From: Nevskia soli DSM 19509
Lineage (GTDB): Bacteria; Pseudomonadota; Gammaproteobacteria; Nevskiales; Nevskiaceae
Direction: 5' to 3'
Assembly (NCBI RefSeq): GCF_000711955.1
Contig: NZ_JONR01000001.1
Location: 124,001-188,000, forward strand
DNA: 64,000 nucleotides
This document shows, piece after piece, positions 18,615-28,517 of the stretch (position 1 is the stretch's first letter; each line of letters starts with the position of its first letter). Made by a program: the position numbers and the translations under genes. The notes below the pieces were generated by a model. The model was not told the DNA's origin. It ran no database searches and saw only the letters and a program-made list of their open reading frames with translations.

Positions 18615-20375
18615 ATGGTCGGTGAGAAGAAGCCGGCCGAAGGCGGCGCCCATGCGCTGCAGGATCACGCACTCGGGCGCGACCTGATGCATGCCCATGA
18701 ACCAGGCGGCGAGTACGACCACGATCACGACGATTTCGATACCCTCGGTCCGCTCGAGGAAAACCCGATCTGGATGCAGGACCATGTTTCGCTGACCAGC
18801 GTCGGCATCGACATCGGCTCTTCCGGCACCCAGGTGATCTTCTCGCGGGTCAACCTGCGCCGCCTGGGCGAGGACCTGTCCAGCCATTACTTCGTGGTGT
18901 CGCGCGAAACCCTGTTCCAGTCGCCGGTGGCCCTGACGCCGTACGAAAGCGAGGAGCGCATCGACCAGCGCGCCCTCGGCGGAATCATCGACCAGGCCTA
19001 CCACCTCGCCGGCATGGGGCCGGAGCAGATCGACACCGGCGCCGTGATCCTCACCGGCGAGGCGTTGCGGCGTGAAAACGCCGAGGCCATCGCGGGCATC
19101 GTGGCGGAGCGGGGGGGCGACTTCGTCTGCGCCACCGCCGGCCATCACATGGAAGCCATGCTGGCCGCCTTCGGCTCCGGCGCTTCGCGCGTTTCGGCCG
19201 ACGAGGGCCGGCGGCTGCTCAACATCGACATCGGCGGCGGCACCACCAAGCTCGCCGTGATCGAACGCGGGCGGGTCGTATCCACTGCTGCTTTCCATGT
19301 CGGTGGCCGCTTGCAGGTGGTCGACGATGCGGGGCGCATCACCCGTCTCGATCCCGCCGGCAAGCGCCTTGCGGCGATGGCGGGGTTTTCCTGGTCGCTG
19401 GGCGATATGATCGACCCGGCGGATCTCGATGTGCTGGCCGAGTCGATGGCGGACGCGGTGCTGAGCGCGGTAGGTGCGGGCGAACTCCCGGCCCCGATCG
19501 GCGAGCTGTACCTGACCGGACGCTTGGCCGACCTGTCGGGCATCGACGGCGTCATGTTCTCCGGCGGCGTCGCCGAATATCTCTACGGCCGGGAAGCGCG
19601 CGATTTCGGCGACCTCGGCCGGCGCCTGGGCCATGCCCTGCGACGCAAGCTCGAAGCCGGGGCGCTGCCCTGGCCGCTGCTGCCGGCCAAGGAATGCATC
19701 CGCGCCACGGCACTGGGTGCCTCCGAGTACTCGGTGCAGCTTACCGGCAATACCATCTACATCTCCAATAACGCGGCCCTGCTGCCGCGGCGCAACCTGC
19801 AGGTGGTGAAGCCCGCTTGCGAGTTGCCGCAGGCGATCGACCCGGCGGCGGTGGCCGCGGCGATCCAGCAGCATCTGGCGCTGTTCGACCTGTCGGCGGA
19901 GGAGCGCGAATTCGCCCTGGCCTTCCAGTGGCGTGGCGAGCCTTCCTACGAGCGGGTGGCGGCGTTCGCCCAGGGCATCGTCGACGGCCTGCCGTTGAGC
20001 GTCGCGCGCAAGCAGCCGCTGTACCTGATCCTCGACGGCGATCTGGCGCAGACGCTGGGCGGCGTGCTGCGCGAGGACTTCCACGTCCAGTCCGAGATCC
20101 TGGTGATCGACGGGGTGGTGCTGCTGGATTTCGACTACATCGACCTGGGCCGCATCCGCCTGCCTTCGCATACCGTGCCGGTGACGATCAAGTCGCTGGT
20201 GTTCGACGATGTCTCGCTGCAGACCCAGAAGATCCCGCCGGCCGCGCCGCTTGCGCACGATCCGCACGAACACACCCACCATCACGGCCACAGCCACGAT
20301 CACGACCATGATCACGGCGATGGCCGCCCGCATCACCATCACCATGATCACGGACCGCAACCGGGTCCGCGCTAA
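18615..20375 (+). CDS. EutA-like reactivating ATPase with His-rich N- and C-termini
   Basis: The 586-residue protein matches EutA, the actin/Hsp70-fold factor that reactivates cobalamin-dependent ethanolamine ammonia-lyase: VGIDIGSSGTQVIFSR (phosphate-1 loop, near residue 64), NIDIGGGTTKLAVIE (near residue 203), and MFSGGVAEYLYGRE. EutA is about 470 residues; the extra length is a His/Asp N-terminus (EYDHDHDDFD) and a C-terminal tail of about 40 residues made mostly of His, Asp and Gly. No eutBC genes are present. Tails like these bind Ni, Co or Zn. I infer a metal-loading or reactivation role for an enzyme of this operon. The start is uncertain because no strong ribosome site precedes it. 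Confidence 0.8.
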   Translation: MVGEKKPAEGGAHALQDHALGRDLMHAHEPGGEYDHDHDDFDTLGPLEENPIWMQDHVSLTSVGIDIGSSGTQVIFSRVNLRRLGEDLSSHYFVVSRETLFQSPVALTPYESEERIDQRALGGIIDQAYHLAGMGPEQIDTGAVILTGEALRRENAEAIAGIVAERGGDFVCATAGHHMEAMLAAFGSGASRVSADEGRRLLNIDIGGGTTKLAVIERGRVVSTAAFHVGGRLQVVDDAGRITRLDPAGKRLAAMAGFSWSLGDMIDPADLDVLAESMADAVLSAVGAGELPAPIGELYLTGRLADLSGIDGVMFSGGVAEYLYGREARDFGDLGRRLGHALRRKLEAGALPWPLLPAKECIRATALGASEYSVQLTGNTIYISNNAALLPRRNLQVVKPACELPQAIDPAAVAAAIQQHLALFDLSAEEREFALAFQWRGEPSYERVAAFAQGIVDGLPLSVARKQPLYLILDGDLAQTLGGVLREDFHVQSEILVIDGVVLLDFDYIDLGRIRLPSHTVPVTIKSLVFDDVSLQTQKIPPAAPLAHDPHEHTHHHGHSHDHDHDHGDGRPHHHHHDHGPQPGPR

Positions 20376-20394
20376 GAGCAATGAGGATATTCAG

Positions 20395-21522
20395 ATGACG
20401 AAGGACGCGATCGTTTCGGACGAAATGGCAAAGAAGTTCGCCACGGAAAAGGAATCTCCGTACACGAACTGGGTGCGCAATGAAGGGCTGGAGATCATCA
20501 GCGCCCACTACATCAAGAACCTGCACACGGTCGAACTGAAGCCATGGGCGCGCCGCGGTGGCAACGGCGTGTACATCAACCACGAAGCCTCGCGCACTTC
20601 CAACGACTGCTACGTCTGCGAAATTCCCGCCGGCGGCAAGCTGGCGCCGCAGCGCCAGCTGTTCGAGGAGATGATCTACGTGCTGGACGGCCGCGGTTCG
20701 ACCACGGTGTGGAACGATGCCGGCAGCCGCATCACCTTCGAGTGGAACAAAGGTTCGCTGTTCGCCATCCCGATCAACTGCTGGCACCAGCACTTCAACG
20801 GCCAGGGCAGCGCGCCGGCGCGCTACGTTGCCGTCACCAACGGCCCTTCCGTGCTGAACCTGTACGACGATGTCGATTTCGTCTTCAACACCGAATACGA
20901 CTTCAAGAAGCGCTTCTCGGGCGAGCCCGACTACTTCGCCAACAAGGGCGAGCAGAAAGGCCTGCTGCTGGATACCAACTTCGTCGCCGACGCGATCAAC
21001 CTGCCGCTGATCAGCGCCAAGGAGCGCGGCGCCGGCGGTGGCCATATCCGCTTCAACATGGCCAAGGGCTCGATGAACAGCCATATCTCGCAGTTCCCGG
21101 TGGCGACGTACAAGAAGGCGCATTGCCATGGTCCCGGCGCGCACGTCATCGTAATGAGCGGCGAGGGCTACACCCTGATGTGGCCGGAAGGCGAGGAGCC
21201 GAAGCGCTACGAGTGGCAGGAAGGCAGCATGATCGTGCCGCCGAACCTCTGGTTCCACCAGCATTTCAACACCGGCACCACGCCGGGCCGCTACCTGGCG
21301 TTCAAGCACGAAGTGGTTTCGATCCGCAATGCGCAGGGCGTGCCGAAGGCCTGGATCAGCCAGCGCATCGGCGGCGACCAGATTGACTATGCAGACGAGA
21401 AGCCGCTCGTGCGCCAGTTGTTCACCGAGGCGCTGGCCAAGCACAACATGACGCCGCGCATGGAAGAGGCCTACAAGGCCGAGCTGGCCGACCTGCCGCC
21501 GCCGCGCCACGCCGCGGCCTGA
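20395..21522 (+). CDS. Bicupin, candidate ring-cleavage dioxygenase
   Basis: The 375-residue protein has two cupin domains, like gentisate dioxygenase. In the N-terminal domain the HxH motif is replaced by QRQ (near residues 86-88, followed by EE) though WHQHF (near 131) remains. In the C-terminal domain HCH (243-245) and FHQHF (288) supply His ligands, and the expected Glu position holds Ala-His. So only the second domain should bind metal. It follows the EutA-like gene by 19 bases with a GAGGAT ribosome site. It is the best candidate in the window for the missing ring-cleavage step, but a regulatory or isomerase cupin cannot be excluded. Confidence 0.78.
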   Translation: MTKDAIVSDEMAKKFATEKESPYTNWVRNEGLEIISAHYIKNLHTVELKPWARRGGNGVYINHEASRTSNDCYVCEIPAGGKLAPQRQLFEEMIYVLDGRGSTTVWNDAGSRITFEWNKGSLFAIPINCWHQHFNGQGSAPARYVAVTNGPSVLNLYDDVDFVFNTEYDFKKRFSGEPDYFANKGEQKGLLLDTNFVADAINLPLISAKERGAGGGHIRFNMAKGSMNSHISQFPVATYKKAHCHGPGAHVIVMSGEGYTLMWPEGEEPKRYEWQEGSMIVPPNLWFHQHFNTGTTPGRYLAFKHEVVSIRNAQGVPKAWISQRIGGDQIDYADEKPLVRQLFTEALAKHNMTPRMEEAYKAELADLPPPRHAAA

Positions 21523-21635
21523 GCGGAAGCCATAGAGCGTGCCGCGTCCGGGCAAAGCCTCCACGCTGGAGACATTGCCGGACGCGAGCCGCCGGTTTCG
21601 CGTGCATCGTCGGTACCTGAGAGGAGGAGCGGGTG

Positions 21636-22259
21636 ATGCCTGACAGCAATGAAGTGGTGGAGACATTTGCCGTGGTGCCGCCACTGGCGGAGCCGGCGCA
21701 GCCGCCCAGGGTCGGGCTGCTTCTGTTGCTGCGCACGTTTGTGCGCCTCGGCCTGATGACCTTCGGCGGCAGCGTGCAGGCCTGGGTGCACCGCGAGGTG
21801 GTGGATCGGCTCGGTTGGCTCGACAACAAGTCGTTTTTGTCGGGCCTGACGGTGGCGCAGGTGCTGCCGGGGGCCAACCCGGTCAATATCGCGCTCTATG
21901 TCGGCTTGCAGTTGCGCGGCGCCATCGGAGCCGCGGTGGCGGTGCTGGGCATGATCGTGCCGGCGTTCTGCATGATCATGCTGCTGGGCTTTTTCTATCG
22001 GAGCTACGGTCACCTGGGGGCGGTGCATTTCGTCCTGCTGGGGCTGGCCGCCGCCGGTGTCGGCGCCACGCTGACCATGGGTGTGCGCGTGGCGCGGCGC
22101 CTGCCGCGGGACCTGCTGACGCCGCTGATCGCGGTCACGGTGTTCGTCGTCGTCGGCGTGCTGCACTGGCCGATGGTGCCGGTGGTGGTGGTAGCGGTGC
22201 CGCTCAGCATCGCGCTGGCATATGCGCACGAGAAGAGGAAGCTGCGCCATGAACCTTAG
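21636..22259 (+). CDS. ChrA-family transporter, N-terminal half (pair 1)
   Basis: The 207-residue membrane protein has the CHR domain signature FGGSVQAWVHREVV followed by VAQVLPGANPVNIALYVG and about five to six hydrophobic segments. Standard ChrA fuses two such halves; here they are separate genes. The start ATG lies six bases after GGAGGAG. It sits between a cupin and an aldolase gene, so the exported or imported anion may be something other than chromate. Confidence 0.83.
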   Translation: MPDSNEVVETFAVVPPLAEPAQPPRVGLLLLLRTFVRLGLMTFGGSVQAWVHREVVDRLGWLDNKSFLSGLTVAQVLPGANPVNIALYVGLQLRGAIGAAVAVLGMIVPAFCMIMLLGFFYRSYGHLGAVHFVLLGLAAAGVGATLTMGVRVARRLPRDLLTPLIAVTVFVVVGVLHWPMVPVVVVAVPLSIALAYAHEKRKLRHEP

Positions 22260-22797
22260 CCGACTGCTGCTGCTGATGCTGGTGTTCTCGCCGGTGTCGG
22301 TGCTGTCCTTCGGCGGTGGCCAGGCCACCATTCCGGAGATCCAGCACCAGGTGGTAGCGGTGCATGGTTGGCTCACCGATCAGCAGTTCGCCGACATGTT
22401 CGCCATCTCGCGCGCGGCGCCGGGACCGAGCACGCTGATCGTAGCCTTGATCGGCTGGCAGGTGTCCGGCTTTCCCGGTGCGGTCGTGGCCACCATCGCG
22501 GTGTTCCTGCCGTCGTCGATCATCATGTATCTGGCCAGCGCCTGGTGGCAGCGCAACGAGAAGTCGGCGGTGCGCAAGGCGATCGAGCGCGGCCTGGCAC
22601 CGGTGGCGGTGGGCCTCATCTTCGCCGGCGCGGTGATCGTGCTGAGTTCGGCCCATGCCGGGATATTGGCGTTGACCACCACCGCGGTGGTCTGCGTGCT
22701 GCAGAGCGCTACCAAGATCAGCACCTACGGCACGGTCGGCGCGGTCGCGGCCGTCTACCTGGTCATATTCACCCTGTTTCATCCCCTGGCGGCCTGA
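22249..22797 (+). CDS. ChrA-family transporter, second half (pair 1)
   Basis: The 182-residue membrane protein has SFGGGQATIPEIQHQVV and the ISRAAPGPSTLIVALIGW motif of CHR domains. It overlaps the first half by 11 bases, which indicates translational coupling and a heterodimer. Short-chain CHR pairs are known in other bacteria. Confidence 0.83.
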   Translation: MNLSRLLLLMLVFSPVSVLSFGGGQATIPEIQHQVVAVHGWLTDQQFADMFAISRAAPGPSTLIVALIGWQVSGFPGAVVATIAVFLPSSIIMYLASAWWQRNEKSAVRKAIERGLAPVAVGLIFAGAVIVLSSAHAGILALTTTAVVCVLQSATKISTYGTVGAVAAVYLVIFTLFHPLAA

Positions 22798-22832
22798 GGG
22801 CGGCCAGGGCATCTCTCAACGAAGGAATCTGA

Positions 22833-23696
22833 ATGTCCAAGCCTGAACGCCTCAACGGCATCATCCGCGCGCTGGAGTCCGGCCAGCACTCGTTCACGTT
22901 GTTCGCGCCCTGCGAGATCGAGTACGCGGTGGAGTTGCAGCAGTCGCAGTACGACGGCGTGGTGTTCGAGGGCGAGCATCGCGGCTGGGACATCAAGGCG
23001 TTGCGCGACAGCCTGCAATACCTGCTCAACCGCAAGCAGATCGCGGGCGCGAACTCGCTGGCGCCGGCGGTGACCCCGACCGCGCGCATTCCCGCCAACG
23101 GCGCCGAGATGAACCAGTTCCTGGCCAAGCAGGCGCTGGACCTGGGTTGCTACGGCATCGTCTGGCCGCATATCAGCACGGTCGAAGAGGCGTACAACGC
23201 CGTCGCGTCCTGCCGCTACCAGCGGCTGTCCGACAAGCCGCTGTACGAGCCGGCCGGCATCCGCGGCGACGGGCCGATGCAGGCGACGCGCTACTGGGGC
23301 GTGTCGCAGCAGGAATATTACGAGCGGGCCGACGTCTGGCCGCTGGCGCCGAACGGCGAGATCCTGGTGGTGCTGCAGATCGAAGACACCATGGGCATCC
23401 GCAACCTGCCGGACATCCTCGACAACGTGCCGGGCATCGGCGCGATCCTGATCGGCGAGGGCGACCTCAGCCAGGAACTGGGCTATCCGCGCCAGACCGA
23501 GCACAAGGTGGTGCTCGAGGCGATGGCCGAGATCGTGGCGATCTGCAAGCAGCGGGGGGTCATCGTCGGTCATCCGCACGTGACGCCGGAAAACGCCGAG
23601 CGCGTCATCGCCGAGGGCTACCGCTACCTGATGTGCGCCGCGCCGCGCAGCTTCGCCAACCTCCGCGCCGCGCGCGGCTTCGCCGGCCGCGGCTGA
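22833..23696 (+). CDS. HpcH/HpaI-family class II aldolase
   Basis: The 287-residue protein has the family's YDGVVFEGEHRGWDIKALRDSL (Glu/His region), QIEDTMGIRNL (metal-binding Glu region) and IGEGDLSQELGYPRQ (metal-binding Asp region) in order. Relatives split 4-hydroxy-2-oxo acids into pyruvate and an aldehyde or oxo-acid using Mn, Co or Mg. The product of the LigJ-type hydratase, 4-carboxy-4-hydroxy-2-oxoadipate, is a suitable substrate, so this could replace the usual LigK/GalC aldolase. That assignment is inferred. Confidence 0.82.
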   Translation: MSKPERLNGIIRALESGQHSFTLFAPCEIEYAVELQQSQYDGVVFEGEHRGWDIKALRDSLQYLLNRKQIAGANSLAPAVTPTARIPANGAEMNQFLAKQALDLGCYGIVWPHISTVEEAYNAVASCRYQRLSDKPLYEPAGIRGDGPMQATRYWGVSQQEYYERADVWPLAPNGEILVVLQIEDTMGIRNLPDILDNVPGIGAILIGEGDLSQELGYPRQTEHKVVLEAMAEIVAICKQRGVIVGHPHVTPENAERVIAEGYRYLMCAAPRSFANLRAARGFAGRG

Positions 23697-23737
23697 TCGC
23701 CGCGCCCGCGTCCCCAACCCATTTGAAGGAGTTGTCC

Positions 23738-24847
23738 GTGGAAAAAGTATTGGCTTCCGTGAAGATCGGCCCGAGCAAGCTCGAGATGCGTGAGTTCCCG
23801 ATGCCGGAGATCGACGAGGAAAGCGCGCTGATGAAGATGGAGGTGGCCGGCATCTGCGGCACCGACGTCAAGATGTTCAAGCAGCCGCTGGCCACTGGCG
23901 GCCCGGTGATCATGGGCCACGAGAACATCGGCTACATCGCCAAGGCCGGGCGCAAGTTCTGCGAGCGCAAGGGCGTGAAGGAAGGCGACCTGGTGTTCGT
24001 CGAGCACTACGTGCCCTGCTTCAAGTGCGAGTGGTGCCACAAGGGCGAGTACCGCCATTGCAGCGCCACCGACTGGCGCTCCAACCCGAATGGCCGCCGC
24101 TACGGCTACACCACCTCGGACAATCCTTACCACCTGTGGGGCGGTTTCGCCCAGTACACCTACCTGCCGTGGAACGCGGTGGTGCACAAGGTGCCGGCCG
24201 GCGTCACGCCGGAACTGGCGGGCATCGTCACGCCGCTGTCCAACGGCATCGAGTGGGCGCTGTTCGACTCGCAGGTCGGCTACGCCTCGAAGGTGCTGAT
24301 CCAGGGCCCGGGCCAGCAGGGCCTGTCGCAGATCGTGGCTTGCAAGCAGGCCGGCGCGGACCTGATCATCGTCACCGGCACCACCAAGGACGCCAAGCGC
24401 CTGGAGATCGCCAAGGTGCTCGGCGCCGACTACGTTATCGATGTGCAGAAGGAAGATCCGCTGGCGCGCATCATGGACATCACCGCCGGCGAAGGCGTGG
24501 ACGTGTCGCTGGACTGCACGGCCGGTGCCGGCACCATCCCGGTGATGCTGGGCGTCGAGGCCCTCAAGCGCAAGGGCGGCACGCTGCTGATCCAGGGCGA
24601 GATGACCGACTTCCCCAACTTCCCCATCGGCAAGATCACGGTGAAGTACATCACCATCAAGTGTGCTCGCGGCCACAGCTACCGCTCCTGCGAGTTGGCG
24701 CTGCAGCAGCTGGCCTCGCACCGCTTCCCGCTGGAGCTGGTGACGACGCATACCTTCGGGCTCAACGAAGCCGAGTACGCGATCAAGTCGGTCGGCAACG
24801 AAGGTGCCAAGGATGTGATCCACGTGTCGCTGCTGCCGTGGAAGTAG
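23738..24847 (+). CDS. Zinc-dependent alcohol dehydrogenase-like (MDR) oxidoreductase
   Basis: From GTG at 23738 (AAGGAG six bases before) the protein has 369 residues. It shows GICGTDVKMF with catalytic Cys, GHENIG, four Cys of the structural zinc site (CFKCEWCHKGEYRHC), and a Rossmann region ending VLIQGPGQQGLSQIVACKQAGA. It belongs to the threonine/polyol dehydrogenase side of the medium-chain family. It probably oxidises a hydroxylated intermediate or side-product. Substrate unknown. Confidence 0.82.
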   Translation: MEKVLASVKIGPSKLEMREFPMPEIDEESALMKMEVAGICGTDVKMFKQPLATGGPVIMGHENIGYIAKAGRKFCERKGVKEGDLVFVEHYVPCFKCEWCHKGEYRHCSATDWRSNPNGRRYGYTTSDNPYHLWGGFAQYTYLPWNAVVHKVPAGVTPELAGIVTPLSNGIEWALFDSQVGYASKVLIQGPGQQGLSQIVACKQAGADLIIVTGTTKDAKRLEIAKVLGADYVIDVQKEDPLARIMDITAGEGVDVSLDCTAGAGTIPVMLGVEALKRKGGTLLIQGEMTDFPNFPIGKITVKYITIKCARGHSYRSCELALQQLASHRFPLELVTTHTFGLNEAEYAIKSVGNEGAKDVIHVSLLPWK

Positions 24848-24872
24848 GGCGCCCGCAGGGAACCGCTTCGTA

Positions 24873-25916
<1,044 letters not shown>

Positions 25917-25988
25917 ATGCGCGCTGCCGGCGCAATGGAAGCTTGCTGTAAGCCGTTGCGAGGGCTTATTGCAAGGTTGAAAAATTGC

Positions 25989-26015
25989 TTGCACGATGTT
26001 GCAGGGTTGCACGAT
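25989..26015 (+). repeat. Direct repeats of TTGCACGAT upstream of the DUF4142 gene
   Basis: TTGCACGAT occurs at 25989-25997 and 26007-26015, 18 bases apart. Related TTGCAAGG and TTGCAGGG lie just before and between them. The 240-base spacer has no gene. It may be an activator site for the lipoprotein gene at 26157, or low-complexity sequence. Confidence 0.35.
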
Positions 26016-26156
26016 CAACAGTGCCCTGCGTATGGAAAATGGAGCCTGGTACCCGTGGTACGTTACTTGCTCGAACCTGCCGTGTTGCTGTTGCAGACGA
26101 CACGAGCGATCGTGGATTGCGGTTAAACAATAGAAGAATCTGGGGAGACCTATAAA

Positions 26157-26696
26157 GTGAAGAAAGTGATCCTGGCGGCTATGGTGCTGATGCTGGCCGG
26201 TTGCGAACAAACCCACAGCGGCGCCACCCGCTTTTCGCTGATGACTGACCCCGCGACCTTCGCGGCGCAAACGGCGAGCGACCGCGCGCTGGAAGAAGCG
26301 ATGGCGCAGCTGGCGATGCGGCGTGCCAAGTCGGACGACGTCAAGTCCTATGCCCAGCGCGTGGTGGTGGATGGCCTGCAGAACGACAAGCTGCTGCAGG
26401 TGGTCGCCCAGCAGAACAAGGTTGGCTTCCCGGCGCCGCTGTCGAATGCCGACCTGGCCAAGATCCACGCCTTGACCGATGTGGCCCACGACCAGTTCGA
26501 CCGTATCTTCATGGATACCATGGTCGACAGCCAGCGCAATGCCTTCCGCAACTTCACCGCGGCGGCGAAGTCCGCCGATGCGGGCATCTCGGAATACGCC
26601 AAGGCTTCGCTGCCGGTGATCCGCGATCACCTCGACAACGCGGAGCGTGTCGACGTGCTGGTGGGTGGTGGACTCGGCCCGTCTTCCGGCTACTAG
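26157..26696 (+). CDS. DUF4142 lipoprotein
   Basis: The GTG start gives 179 residues with a lipoprotein signal ending LAGC (Cys18). The mature part is helical and ferritin-like (AQTASDRALEEAMAQLAMRRAKSDDVKSYAQRVV in parts; AHDQFDRIFMDTMVDSQRNAF), matching DUF4142, a family of envelope or periplasmic proteins of unknown function often linked to stress. It has its own upstream region and lies between two catabolic operons without a clear role in them. Confidence 0.78.
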   Translation: MKKVILAAMVLMLAGCEQTHSGATRFSLMTDPATFAAQTASDRALEEAMAQLAMRRAKSDDVKSYAQRVVVDGLQNDKLLQVVAQQNKVGFPAPLSNADLAKIHALTDVAHDQFDRIFMDTMVDSQRNAFRNFTAAAKSADAGISEYAKASLPVIRDHLDNAERVDVLVGGGLGPSSGY

Positions 26697-26896
26697 GCTG
26701 CTTCGGGTTTCTCCAGACCGGGCGGCCAGCCACCGCCCGGGCTTCGGCGCAGGGGAACTGGCTGGTACGGGTGCGTGGTGTGGGAGCTGCTTCGCCTGGG
26801 CTCAGTCCGCTGCCCGATGAACAACAGGCCAGGGCCCGCTCCAGGCGGGTCGGAATGCAAGGAATTGATTTGCAGCCGTCCGAGCGCAGCTTGGCC

Positions 26897-27457
26897 ATGA
26901 CGCCGGACCAGGCCCGGGCGGAACCTCCAGGCCTGCTGGCCCTGGCGCTATCCTTCGCCAGGATCGGCATGTCGAGCTTCGGCGGCGGCAACGCGGCCTG
27001 GATCCGGCGCGAACTGGTGGAGCGGCGGCGCTGGCTGGCGCAGGACGAATTCCTCACCGGTTACGCCATGTGCCAGGTCATGCCTGGCGCCACCACGGTC
27101 AATCTCTCCATTTTTTGCGGTACCAAGCTGCGCGGCGCGGCGGGGGCGCTGTCGGCCTGTGCCGGCATCGTGCTGCCGCCCATGCTGATCATCGTGCTGG
27201 CGGGGCTGGCCTATTCCTATGTGGGCAAGAGCCCGCTGGTGCAGCACCTGCTGGCGGGGGTTTCCGCGGCCGCGGTGGGCTTGACCTTGCAGATGGGGCT
27301 CAGCTCGGCGCGCCGCAGCTTCGGCGGCTGGATCGAATGGCTGCTGGCTCTGGCGGTGATTGCCATGGTGGGCTGGCTGCGCTGGCCGATCCTGGATGCG
27401 ATCGCGTCGGTCGGCCCGCTCAGCATCCTGCTGGCCTATCACCGGGCGGGGAGATAG
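26897..27457 (+). CDS. ChrA-family transporter, N-terminal half (pair 2)
   Basis: The 186-residue membrane protein contains FARIGMSSFGGGNAAWIRRELVE and MCQVMPGATTVNLSIFCGTK, the CHR signature. It is a second split pair, diverged from the one at 21636. The start is not certain: in-frame starts exist further upstream and the ribosome site before 26897 is weak. Confidence 0.8.
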   Translation: MTPDQARAEPPGLLALALSFARIGMSSFGGGNAAWIRRELVERRRWLAQDEFLTGYAMCQVMPGATTVNLSIFCGTKLRGAAGALSACAGIVLPPMLIIVLAGLAYSYVGKSPLVQHLLAGVSAAAVGLTLQMGLSSARRSFGGWIEWLLALAVIAMVGWLRWPILDAIASVGPLSILLAYHRAGR

Positions 27458-27463
27458 CGGCGC

Positions 27464-27982
27464 ATGCTGCGCAACCTGGCCGATCTCGCCCGCGTTTTCG
27501 CAACCTTGTCTTTGATCTCCATCGGCGGCGGCAGCGCGGTGATCGCCGAGATGCAGCGCCAGGTCACCGCCCACAACTGGGTGACGCCGCGGGAATTCCT
27601 GGATTTCTACGCCATCGCACGGTCGGCGCCGGGGCCGGGTATGCAGCTGGTGACCCTGATCGGCTGGCGCGTGGCGGGTTGGATGGGCGCTCTGGTCGCG
27701 TCGGTGGCGATGTTCCTGCCCTCGGGACTGCTGGTCTACCTGGTGACCACCGTCTGGGGGCGTCTGCCGGAATCGCGCTGGAAGCAAGCCATCACCAAGG
27801 GACTGGCGCCGCTGGCGGTCGGATTGACCCTGGCCAGCGTGGTGACCCTGCTGCGCAGCGCCGACCATCCCTTGGTCGCGGCGGCGACGTCGCTGGTCTG
27901 CGCTGTGGCCCTGATGAGCGCCAGGGTGAGCCCGTTGCTGCTGCTGGCCCTGATCGGCGCGGCCTACGTGGTCGCGGGGTAG
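27464..27982 (+). CDS. ChrA-family transporter, second half (pair 2)
   Basis: The 172-residue protein has ISIGGGSAVIAEMQRQVT and AIARSAPGPGMQLVTLIGW, the matching CHR half. It starts six bases after the previous stop and should form a heterodimer with it. It is followed by 535 bases without a gene that carry promoter C. Confidence 0.82.
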   Translation: MLRNLADLARVFATLSLISIGGGSAVIAEMQRQVTAHNWVTPREFLDFYAIARSAPGPGMQLVTLIGWRVAGWMGALVASVAMFLPSGLLVYLVTTVWGRLPESRWKQAITKGLAPLAVGLTLASVVTLLRSADHPLVAAATSLVCAVALMSARVSPLLLLALIGAAYVVAG

Positions 27983-28229
27983 GGCGGAACGCGCTGGCGA
28001 CGTCAACTGCATGATGTCGCGGGGGCGTATTGTCAGGCTGCCCTACGTTCTCAGCGGTGATTTCCCATCAATGCCGTCGCGCATCCATGGGGCTTCGCCC
28101 CTCCCGATCCGCTGGGCGGCGTCCCGGAAAATGACAGCCCCGCGACGGTTCGGTGAAGGCCGGATGCCGGCTTTTGGCGGGGTGCGCCAAGGCCCGTGCC
28201 AATGTGCATTCGCAGCAAGAAATTCGTGC
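27983..28229. other. Gene-free stretch before promoter C
   Basis: No gene is supported here. Short frames on both strands lack ribosome sites and family similarity. I see no T-tailed terminator for the preceding ChrA pair. Confidence 0.4.
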
Positions 28230-28297
28230 TTGACGTGTCCGATCAACATCGCTACAGTCGGTTCACTATACAGGAAACACGTTCCGTATAAAAGAAC
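28230..28297 (+). promoter_or_regulatory. Promoter C: sigma70 elements plus tandem operator
   Basis: TTGACG (28230-28235), a 17-base spacer and TACAGT (28253-28258) are followed by GTTCACTATACAGGAAA (28261-28277) and GTTCCGTATAAAAGAAC (28281-28297), 20 bases apart. This is the third copy of the module. The leader to tctA is about 220 bases and holds no convincing gene. Confidence 0.82.
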
Positions 28298-28517
28298 AAT
28301 AAAAATGAACGTGAGGAGCACACGTTGAAAATGTGGAGGAGCATGGAAACGCAGACGTACCTATTCCGGCGGCGGATCGCCCCGGTCATGTCCGGGCAAT
28401 ATCGTTCCGTGGCCGCAATGCCGCGGGCCTCGAAGCCCCGCGATGCTGCCAGCCCCATCGATGGAACGATGACCCGCGCCGCAGCCGATTTCCGACTATC
28501 CGGTGGGAGCCTCTGAA

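Noticed and set aside
20260..20360. CAC/CAT/GAC-rich tract as a DNA repeat
   Set aside because: The repetition comes from codons for the His/Asp-rich protein tail in frame. No array of equal units or CRISPR-like spacing is present.
18576..20381. A 601-codon open frame on the minus strand
   Set aside because: It is the antisense of the EutA-like gene. Its product is His/Arg/Gln-rich without family motifs, as expected for the shadow of a high-GC coding region.
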